Origin: Gemmatimonadota bacterium
GTDB lineage: Bacteria > Gemmatimonadota > Gemmatimonadetes > Gemmatimonadales > Gemmatimonadaceae
Assembly (NCBI GenBank): GCA_029884515.1
Contig: JAOUHR010000105.1
Location: 1 to 6,783, forward strand
Direction: 5' to 3'
Length of the DNA: 6,783 nucleotides
The notes beneath the pieces were generated by a model. That model ran no database searches, was not told the DNA's origin, and saw only the letters and a list, made by a program, of their open reading frames with translations. Shown piece after piece: positions 1 through 5,694 of the stretch; positions within the stretch are counted from its first letter, which is position 1, and each line of letters starts with the position of its first letter. The translations under genes were made by a program, and so were the position numbers.

Positions 1-462
1 TACGTGATCCCCGACGGCTTCACGGTCACCGGGTTCCTCTTCGCGCTCGTCATGCCGGTCGTCGCGCTCTTCGCCGGAGACCAGGGGCCGTTCGCCGGCC
101 CGTGGGACGCGCTCCTCGGCGCCTGCGTGGGCGCCGGATTCATCGCCATCGTCGGCTGGCTGGGCGAGGTCGCACTCGGCAAGGAGGCGATGGGGCAGGG
201 CGACGTGACGCTGATGGCGTTCGTCGGCGCGATGGTGGGGCCGGCGCGGAGCCTGCTCACCGTGTTCGTGGCCTCCCTCATCGGCGCAGGGGTGTTCCTC
301 GCCGTGGTCCTGCCGCTCGGCGCGATCCGCGCGAAGCGGCGGGGCGAGGCGTTCGAGGTGCCGCTCGTGCCGTTCGGCGTGTTCCTCGCCCCCGCCGGCG
401 CCCTCACGCTGTTATGGGGGGACGCGCTGATCGACTGGTACCTCATTACCATCATGGGATGA
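1..462 (+). CDS. pilD: Prepilin peptidase (A24 family), C-terminal part
   Basis: This is the C-terminal part of a type IV prepilin leader peptidase, an inner-membrane aspartyl protease that cleaves the short leader from type IV pilins and type II secretion pseudopilins. The frame is already open at base 1, so the N-terminus, including any zinc-finger and methylase region, lies outside the window. The GTG at base 4 is probably internal. The visible part opens with an IPD motif (residues 3-5) typical of the first active-site region. It then carries the GxGD motif as GQGD, whose Asp codon is at 202-204. About four hydrophobic helices follow or surround these motifs, ending in a typical FGVFLAPAGAL segment. 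After GxGD the usual Lys/Arg position holds Thr (GDVTL). The stop overlaps the next start by four bases (ATGA). The family call is secure. Whether it serves pili, type II secretion or both cannot be told from here, and pilD is the generic symbol. Confidence 0.9.
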   Translation, partial: YVIPDGFTVTGFLFALVMPVVALFAGDQGPFAGPWDALLGACVGAGFIAIVGWLGEVALGKEAMGQGDVTLMAFVGAMVGPARSLLTVFVASLIGAGVFLAVVLPLGAIRAKRRGEAFEVPLVPFGVFLAPAGALTLLWGDALIDWYLITIMG

Positions 463-1742
463 CGCAGCGCCGATCCTTCCCGTTCCCGCGCGCCGCCGGC
501 GTCGCGGGGCTCCTGCTGGCCGCCGCGTGCGCCGGTGACAGGACCGGCTACGTGGGGCCCTACCAGTCCGAGGTGCGACGGGCGATCCCCGAGATCGAGG
601 AGTCGTCGGGGCTCACGTTCAAGACGCCGCCCAAGCTCGAGGAGCGCACCCGGGACGAGGTGCGCGCCTTCCTGGAGAAACAGTTCAACGAGCAGCTCTC
701 GCCGCTCGAACTCTCGGGCACGCAGGAGGCGTACCGCCTCCTGGGAATGCTGCCCGACACGCTCGACCTGCGTGCCTTCCTGCTCGACCTGCTCACGGAG
801 CAGGTCGCCGGCTACTACGACCCCGCCACGAAGGTCCTCTATGTGGTGAAGGACGCGCCGGCCGACATCCGTGGCATCACCATCAGCCACGAGCTCGTGC
901 ACGCGCTGCAGGACCAGTACGTGCGGCTCGATTCGGTGCAGTCGCTCAAGGGCGACAACGACCGGCAGGTGGCGATGCAGGCCGTGGTCGAGGGCCAGGC
1001 CGTGTACGAGCAGATGGCGACGATGCTCGGCGGTGCCGATTTCGGGATGCAGCTCCCGGGCGGCTGGGACCGCGTGCGCGACATGATCCGCTCGTCGCAG
1101 GCGTCGATGCCGCTCTTCGCGAACGCGCCGACGCTCCTGCAGGAGACGCTCCTCTTCCCGTACCTGAGCGGCGCGGAGTTCAACCGGCAGTTCAAGCGAG
1201 CGCGTCCCGACGCCCACCCGTGGGCACCCTTCGCGAGCTCCACCGAGCAGGTCCTGCACCCCGAGCGCTACCTCGACTCCGTGCCCGACCTGCCGACGAC
1301 CGTCACGCTCGGTGCGCCGCGCACGGGGTCGCTCGTGTACGAGCAGAACCTCGGTGAGTTCGAGGCGCGCCTCTTCCTCTTCGAGCACCTGAAGGACGCC
1401 GGGCTCGCCTCGCGCGCTGCCGAGGGCTGGGACGGCGACCGCTACCAGGTGGTGAACACGCCGCGCGGCGCGGGCATCGCCTGGGTCACCGTCTGGGACT
1501 CGGCGGTGGAGGCCGCCGAGTTCCGCGACGCGATGGAGCAGCTCATCGGCCGCCGGTTCAAGGTCGCGGCGAACACGGGCGGCAGCTCCGCGCTGCGGCG
1601 CTGGACGGCCGCCGGCCGACACCTCCTCCTCTCGGCCGAGACGATCGACGGGCGGCCCGTCGTGGTCTACGAGGACCTGCCCGCCACGATCACGCAGCGG
1701 GTGCTCGCGGTGGACAAGGTGCGGCTCGAGGGCGGACGGTGA
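459..1742 (+). CDS. Exported HExxH zinc metallopeptidase, putative lipoprotein
   Basis: This 427-residue protein is predicted to be an exported zinc-dependent peptidase. The N-terminus has basic residues, a hydrophobic stretch (about 12-23) and Cys24 after LLLAAA. That resembles a lipobox, but Leu sits at -4 rather than -3, so lipidation is likely rather than certain. The catalytic signature is HELVH at residues 144-148. A Glu in the sequence EGQA (E178), 30 residues later, suits the third zinc ligand of a gluzincin-type peptidase. Before the motif is GYYDP (118-122) and a beta strand. After it comes a helical region, then a C-terminal block with GWDGDRY (323-329) and a Trp-rich strand ending VWD (345-347). 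I recognise this layout from uncharacterised bacterial and archaeal proteins with HELVHALQDQ motifs, but know no substrate. The ATG at 459 was chosen because it overlaps the preceding stop and gives a proper signal peptide. The frame is also open upstream as an Arg-rich shadow of the preceding gene. The gene ends in a GTGA overlap with the serine protease gene. Confidence 0.85.
   Translation: MTQRRSFPFPRAAGVAGLLLAAACAGDRTGYVGPYQSEVRRAIPEIEESSGLTFKTPPKLEERTRDEVRAFLEKQFNEQLSPLELSGTQEAYRLLGMLPDTLDLRAFLLDLLTEQVAGYYDPATKVLYVVKDAPADIRGITISHELVHALQDQYVRLDSVQSLKGDNDRQVAMQAVVEGQAVYEQMATMLGGADFGMQLPGGWDRVRDMIRSSQASMPLFANAPTLLQETLLFPYLSGAEFNRQFKRARPDAHPWAPFASSTEQVLHPERYLDSVPDLPTTVTLGAPRTGSLVYEQNLGEFEARLFLFEHLKDAGLASRAAEGWDGDRYQVVNTPRGAGIAWVTVWDSAVEAAEFRDAMEQLIGRRFKVAANTGGSSALRRWTAAGRHLLLSAETIDGRPVVVYEDLPATITQRVLAVDKVRLEGGR
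1728..1732 (+). promoter_or_regulatory. Likely ribosome binding site for the GTG start at 1739
   Basis: GAGGG lies six bases before the GTG at 1739, within the last codons of the upstream gene. It is the clearest Shine-Dalgarno-like sequence at any start in this window and supports this GTG, which also forms a GTGA overlap with the preceding stop and begins a good signal peptide. Confidence 0.45.
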
Positions 1743-3031
1743 CGCGCCGCGCCACACGGGTGGCGCTCGCCCTGCTCGTCGCGGCTCCCGCCGCCACGCC
1801 GCTCCACGCGCAGGCCGACAGCGGAGGCGCGCTCCCCCGCGTCGCCACCGCCACCGTGTTCGCCCGCTACAGCGACCACATCCTGAAGATCCAGGTGATG
1901 GAGACCTCGTCGAACGCCAAGGCCTCCATCGGCACCGGCTTCTTCGTGAGCGGCGACGGCCTCATGCTCACCAACTACCATGTGGTGGCCGAGCGGATCC
2001 AGGAACCGGAGAACTACCGGGTGGAGGTCGTGGACCGCGAGGGCGCGGCGCACGTCGCGGAGGTCGTCGCGGTGGACGTCGTGCACGACCTCGCCGTGAT
2101 CCGCACGGGCCTCGCGTCGCCGCGGCACTTCACGCTCGGTGCGGTGACGCCGCGCCAGGGCGACCGGCTCTACTCGCTCGGGCACCCCAGCGACCTCGGC
2201 CTCAGCATCGTCGAGGGGACCTACAACGGGAACCTCAAGCACACGCTGTACCCCAAGATCCACTTCACGGGCTCGATCAATCCCGGGATGAGCGGCGGCC
2301 CGACCATCACCGAGTCGGGGCGCGTGGTGGGCGTGAACGTCTCCACGATGGGCGAGCAGCGCTCCTTCCTCGTGCCGGAGGCACAGGCCACCGCGCTCGT
2401 CGGCCGCGTGCTCGCGCCCGGCTTCACGCCCTCCACGGACCTGCTCGAGGACATCACGGCACAGCTCACCGCCTACCAGCAGGACTACCTCGGCTCGCTC
2501 TTCGAGGGCGACGCGACGATGGTGGACATGGGTGCCTTCCGCGTGGTGACGGAGCCGGCGCCGGTGTTCCGCTGCTGGGGCGGTGCCGAGCGCGGCGAGG
2601 AGATGCTCTACGAGCAGCTCTGGCAGCGCTGCGCCACCGACGACGAGGTGTACATCGACGGCGACCAGAGCTCGGGGGTGGTGCGGATCGTGCACGAGGC
2701 GCTGCACAGCAAGGGGCTCAACGGCCCGCGATTCTCCGTGCTCTACTCGCAGCGGTTCGCCGACGACAACACGCCCTCGGGGAACGAGAAGCACGTGACG
2801 CGGTGGAAGTGCACCACGCGGAACGTCGCGACCGCCGGGACCCCGATGCGCGCCGTGCTCTGCCTGCGCGCCCTGAGGAAGATGGAAGGGCTGTACGACG
2901 CCGTGCTCAAGGTCGCACTCCTCGGCCGCCCGGACGACGGGCTCGTCTCCACCCTCACGCTCTCGGGTGCCTCGTTCGCGAACATCGAACGCCTCACCAC
3001 ACGCTACCTCGGGCTCGTCGCATGGCGATGA
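1739..3031 (+). CDS. Exported trypsin-like serine protease (S1C/HtrA-like) with unknown C-terminal domain
   Basis: This 430-residue protein is predicted to be a secreted or periplasmic serine protease. Residues 1-25 form a Sec signal peptide (RR, hydrophobic core, LHAQA cleavage site). Residues about 35-225 are a chymotrypsin-fold domain with an intact triad: H81 in TNYHVV, D117 in VHDLAV, and S185 in NPGMSGGP with its oxyanion Gly. The GTGFFVSGDG strand before His and the GVNVS strand after Ser match HtrA-like and Trypsin_2 proteins. HtrA proteases normally carry one or two PDZ domains; I see no PDZ signature here. Instead about 200 residues follow with no family I recognise. They contain four Cys (279, 298, 358, 375), which are the only Cys of the mature protein and could form two disulfides. 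The GTG start overlaps the preceding stop, and the end overlaps the FHA gene start. Substrate is unknown. A role in envelope protein quality control or processing is inferred. Confidence 0.88.
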   Translation: MTRRATRVALALLVAAPAATPLHAQADSGGALPRVATATVFARYSDHILKIQVMETSSNAKASIGTGFFVSGDGLMLTNYHVVAERIQEPENYRVEVVDREGAAHVAEVVAVDVVHDLAVIRTGLASPRHFTLGAVTPRQGDRLYSLGHPSDLGLSIVEGTYNGNLKHTLYPKIHFTGSINPGMSGGPTITESGRVVGVNVSTMGEQRSFLVPEAQATALVGRVLAPGFTPSTDLLEDITAQLTAYQQDYLGSLFEGDATMVDMGAFRVVTEPAPVFRCWGGAERGEEMLYEQLWQRCATDDEVYIDGDQSSGVVRIVHEALHSKGLNGPRFSVLYSQRFADDNTPSGNEKHVTRWKCTTRNVATAGTPMRAVLCLRALRKMEGLYDAVLKVALLGRPDDGLVSTLTLSGASFANIERLTTRYLGLVAWR

Positions 3032-4011
3032 TCGTCGAGGTCGTCCACCCGCGCACCGGCGAGGTCCGGCAGCGGCTCCGCGTGGACGCGCTCCCGTTCG
3101 CGATCGGGCGCTCGCTGGAGAACGCGCTCATCCTCGACGACCCGCACGTCGACGCGCGGCACGCGCGGCTGGTCGAGGACGAGGACGGATCGCTGGTGAT
3201 CGAGGACCTGGGCAGCGTGAACAAGCTCGCCACGAGCATGCATCGCGACGCCGAGCGGATCCGCCTGCGCAGCGGAGCCGAGGTGACGGTCGGACGCACG
3301 CTGCTCCGCTTCCGCGACGAGGCCGAGCCGCTGCCGCCCGCGCTGCCCCTGCACCGCGGCCTGGCGGCCGCGCACGCATCGCCCGGACCGCAACGCTGGC
3401 ACGAGCGCACGCCGGTGCGCCTCGCACTCATCGCCGCGACGCTGGTGCTGCTTGGCGTGCATGCGTGGTTCGACAACTACGCGCGCGCGGGCGCCACCGA
3501 CGCGCTCACGCTCGCGCTCGGCGTCCTCCTCGTCGCGGTGGTGTGGGCGGGCACCTGGGCCATCGCGGCGCGGGCCGCGCTCGGCCAGTTCCGGTTCGTG
3601 GCGCACCTCTTCATCGCGATGGCGGCGGCCACCCTCGCCATCCTCTTCGGCGACGTGATCGCGTGGGGCCAGTTCCTGATGCCGGACAATGGCGTGCTCG
3701 GCACGTTGAGTGCGGTGGCGAACCTCGCCCTCCTCTCCGCGCTCGTCGCCTGGCACCTGGCGAACGCGTCGGCGCTCAGCCGTGCGGGCCGATGGCGCGC
3801 GGGGCTCACGGTGAGCGGCACGGTGGTCGTGCTCATCGGGCTCTTCGCGCTGGTGGAGGACAAGCCGTTCAGCGACGTGCCGGAGTTCTCGTCGGTGATC
3901 CGGAACGCGCCGGCCGCGATCATCCCGACGAAGACCGTGCCGGAGTTCACCGCGGCGATCGTCGAGCTCCGCGCGGACGTGGACGAGTTGCGCGCCGCGA
4001 AGGACGAGTAG
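3028..4011 (+). CDS. FHA-domain protein with five predicted membrane helices
   Basis: This 327-residue protein has an N-terminal FHA domain (about 1-97) followed by a membrane region. FHA domains usually bind phosphothreonine. Visible landmarks are the GRS turn (27-29), the RHARL strand (44-48) and GSVN (62-65). The usual Ser of SRxHA is Asp42, and the Gly after Asn65 is Lys66, so phosphothreonine binding may be lost or changed. Five hydrophobic helices lie at about 131-148, 159-183, 190-213, 223-246 and 258-276. Basic loops (182-189 and 251-258) fit a cytoplasmic FHA domain and an outward C-terminal tail. The tail holds two VPEF repeats and ends in a short heptad-like helix (I311, L314, V318, L321). 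I chose the ATG at 3028 because it overlaps the previous stop as ATGA, like the two junctions before it; ATG 3022 in the same frame would add two residues. Neither start has a clear ribosome site. A regulatory or scaffolding role for the co-encoded exported proteases is possible but unproven. Confidence 0.85.
   Translation: MIVEVVHPRTGEVRQRLRVDALPFAIGRSLENALILDDPHVDARHARLVEDEDGSLVIEDLGSVNKLATSMHRDAERIRLRSGAEVTVGRTLLRFRDEAEPLPPALPLHRGLAAAHASPGPQRWHERTPVRLALIAATLVLLGVHAWFDNYARAGATDALTLALGVLLVAVVWAGTWAIAARAALGQFRFVAHLFIAMAAATLAILFGDVIAWGQFLMPDNGVLGTLSAVANLALLSALVAWHLANASALSRAGRWRAGLTVSGTVVVLIGLFALVEDKPFSDVPEFSSVIRNAPAAIIPTKTVPEFTAAIVELRADVDELRAAKDE
3877..3948 (+). repeat. Short in-frame repeat in the tail of the FHA protein
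   Basis: The 12-base string gtgccggagttc occurs at 3877-3888 and again at 3937-3948, exactly 60 bases apart. It encodes VPEF twice, followed each time by a similar stretch (SSVI, then TAAI; residues 284-291 and 304-311). This is a two-copy 20-residue period in the predicted extracytoplasmic tail. Confidence 0.55.
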
Positions 4012-4056
4012 GCGGACGGGCGGCTCTCCCGCGTGGCGCCTGCGCTCCCGGTGCGC
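4012..4056. other. Gap between convergent genes, possible weak hairpins
   Basis: These 45 bases separate the stop codons of the FHA gene (+) and the DUF445 gene (-). A cggg/cccg stem (4017-4020 with 4028-4031) and a ggcgc/gcgcc stem (4035-4039 with 4053-4057, 13-base loop) can be drawn. Neither has a T-tract on either strand, so a conventional intrinsic terminator is not supported. The two transcripts may end by Rho or overlap. Confidence 0.3.
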
Positions 4057-5166
4057 CTACCGCCCGAGCAGCAGCCCCGCCACGAACGTCATGAGCCCGA
4101 TCATCGCGCCCAGCACGTAGCCCAGCCGCACGATCATCCGCAGCTCCCGGTCCGTGACGCCCCGGATGACCTCCTCGATCCGCGCGGTGCTGAAGCCGAG
4201 CACCTTCCGCTCGACCATCGCCTGGATGTCGAGCTGCTCCGCGAGGCGCGGGAGCTGGTCCTCGAGCCACTGCCAGAGTGCCGGTGCGGCCGCGGCGGCG
4301 ATCCGCGCGGCGGCGTCGGGCGGGAGGAACCGGCCTGGCCGGCCGAGCGGCTTGTCGAGGAGGGCCGTCGCGCCGCTGGCCGCGCCATCCGCGGCCAGCG
4401 CGTGTGCGCGGGGCGACTGCGCCGCGTCGAGGATCCAGCGCACCACCATGTCCTCGCCGATCGCGTCGAGCACGTCGCCCCAGCTGCGGCGCTCCGCGCG
4501 TCCGAGCGCTTCCGCGACCGTGCGCTCCACGAAGCCGCGCGTGCGGTCGGTGCCGGCCATCCGGAGGAGGAGGTCGCCGATGCGCGCGGCCGCCGAACGC
4601 TCGTCGGCATTCCGGCTCTCCTCGATGAGCTCCGTGGCCAGGACGGCCGCCTGCGACGCGAGTTCGGCGCGCCGGGCCGCGGTGAGCACCTCCCCGACGG
4701 TGCGGTCGCCCACTTCCGTGCGGAGCCGCCGCACCGCCGCGCGCACCTGCCCCTCGAAGGCCGGCGTCGCCGCGTGCCGTTCGACGCTCTCCGCGACCGC
4801 GGGGGCGAGCGCGGTGAGCGCCACCTCCACCTCGGCGAGCACGGCCGGCGGCAGCAGGGAGCGGAGCGACCCGCGCTCCACGTCGAGCGCGCGCGAGACG
4901 AGCTCGGCCAGCTTGGCGTCGAGCGTCTCGCGGATCCCGGCGCGGGAGAGCTCGTCGAGCAGGTCCTTCGGCGTGAGCAGCTTCTCGCCCACCGTGCGGC
5001 CGATGCTCCTGGCGAGGCGCACCTTGTTCTTCGGGATGGCGCCGTGCAAGCCGAAGCGCTTCTCATAGGGATGGAAGAGCATCCAGACGGCGATCGCGTT
5101 GGTGACGCCGCCGGCGACGGTCCCGATCAGGACGCTGAGCAGGAGCTCCTGCCAGAGGCTGGTCAT
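4057..5166 (-). CDS. DUF445 family membrane protein
   Basis: This 369-residue protein matches the DUF445 family (relatives include Bacillus YheB and E. coli YjiN), whose biochemical role is not established. The family signature is clear at the N-terminus: a membrane helix (about 7-29) with GGVTNAIAVWMLFHPY, then GAIPKNKVRLA (42-52) and a helix with RTVGEKLL. The middle (about 65-335) is long, polar and almost wholly helical. The C-terminus is a membrane helix (about 345-367) introduced by ELRMIVRLGYVLG, as usual in the family. Both ends are therefore membrane-anchored, with a large soluble helical bundle between. RTVGE-like heptapeptides recur at residues 57, 155 and 215. The ATG at 5166 was chosen because it overlaps the SET gene stop by four bases (ATGA) and puts the membrane helix directly at the N-terminus. 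An upstream ATG in the same frame at 5292 would add 42 low-complexity residues that overlap the SET gene, so it was rejected. It is the last gene of the - strand group. Function unknown. Confidence 0.87.
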   Translation of the reverse strand: MTSLWQELLLSVLIGTVAGGVTNAIAVWMLFHPYEKRFGLHGAIPKNKVRLARSIGRTVGEKLLTPKDLLDELSRAGIRETLDAKLAELVSRALDVERGSLRSLLPPAVLAEVEVALTALAPAVAESVERHAATPAFEGQVRAAVRRLRTEVGDRTVGEVLTAARRAELASQAAVLATELIEESRNADERSAAARIGDLLLRMAGTDRTRGFVERTVAEALGRAERRSWGDVLDAIGEDMVVRWILDAAQSPRAHALAADGAASGATALLDKPLGRPGRFLPPDAAARIAAAAAPALWQWLEDQLPRLAEQLDIQAMVERKVLGFSTARIEEVIRGVTDRELRMIVRLGYVLGAMIGLMTFVAGLLLGR

Positions 5167-5693
5167 CGGGCGTCCGCCACGCCACCCGCCTCCGGACCCC
5201 ACCGCGCGATCGCGCGCCGCACCAGCGGATGCAACGGCTGTCGCTTGGGCTTGAGCAGCGACCCGCGGCAACGCCGCGCGCCGCACGCGCACGGGAATCG
5301 CCGCTTGCGCGCGGGCGTGTGCCGCTCATCGAGCTCGATCGCGTAGTCGTACGCGAGCTCCTCCCCCGGCCTGATGTCCCGTGCGGCGACGATCCACATG
5401 TGGTCGCCATACGCGATCGGCTCGCAATTCGGTTCACAGGAGTGGTTGATGAACCGCGCCGCGTTGCCGCCCACGTTCGCGTCGATCACCCGGTGCCCGT
5501 CGAGCGTGAGGAGGTAGGTGTGCTCCGGCTCCTCGTGGCCGTCAGGCGCGGTGGGGTAGCGCCGCTCGCCCTCGGCTTCGGAGATGAGCTCGCCGGTGTA
5601 CTCGATGATCCGCGTGCCGGCCGGGATCGTCGCCACGGCGAAGACGCCGCGGCCGTGGCGCGGCGAGCGCCGCACCTGCCAGGGGCGCGCCAC
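5163..5693 (-). CDS. SET-domain protein lysine methyltransferase with post-SET motif
   Basis: This 176-residue protein is essentially a bare SET domain, the fold that transfers a methyl group from S-adenosylmethionine to protein lysines. Landmarks in order are RHGRGVFA (12-19) and YTGE (32-35), which help bind the cofactor; IDANVGGNAARFINHSCEPN (70-89), the pseudoknot core with N83, H84 and C86; GEELAYDY (110-117), whose Y117 is the expected active-site Tyr; and a post-SET C-x-C-x4-C (C135, C137, C142), which with C86 would bind zinc. No core residue is missing. The last 30 residues are basic. There is no pre-SET domain and the inserted SET-I region is short. The GTG start at 5693 lies one base after the lon stop, with no clear ribosome site, so translation probably depends on coupling to lon. 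The stop overlaps the DUF445 start. Targets are unknown: bacterial SET proteins are known to methylate host histones in some pathogens and endogenous DNA-binding or ribosomal proteins in others. Confidence 0.9.
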   Translation of the reverse strand: MARPWQVRRSPRHGRGVFAVATIPAGTRIIEYTGELISEAEGERRYPTAPDGHEEPEHTYLLTLDGHRVIDANVGGNAARFINHSCEPNCEPIAYGDHMWIVAARDIRPGEELAYDYAIELDERHTPARKRRFPCACGARRCRGSLLKPKRQPLHPLVRRAIARWGPEAGGVADAR

Positions 5694-5694
5694 C

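Noticed and set aside
102..458. In-frame N-terminal extension of the HExxH protein upstream of ATG 459
   Set aside because: The extension is Arg-rich low-complexity sequence read out of frame across the prepilin peptidase gene. ATG 459 gives a signal peptide and a 4-base overlap.
1667..2794. Long - strand open frame opposite the serine protease gene
   Set aside because: His/Arg/Val-rich low complexity with no motif. The + strand carries an intact catalytic triad there.
2803..3021. Upstream extension of the FHA protein from an ATG at 2803
   Set aside because: That stretch overlaps the conserved reading frame of the serine protease and has no FHA similarity. The FHA domain begins right at the ATG at 3028.
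4017..4057. Bidirectional intrinsic terminator between the convergent genes
   Set aside because: Stems are only four to five base pairs and there is no T-tract on either side. Short GC stems arise easily by chance in DNA of this composition.
5167..5292. Longer DUF445 start at 5292
   Set aside because: It would add 42 Ala/Gly/Arg-rich residues before the membrane helix and overlap the SET gene by over 120 bases. ATG 5166 gives the usual N-terminus of the family.
4033..5346. Long + strand open frame opposite the DUF445 and SET genes
   Set aside because: Its product is Arg/Ala/Glu/His-rich without any domain, as expected for an antisense shadow in high-GC DNA. The opposite strand encodes recognisable families.
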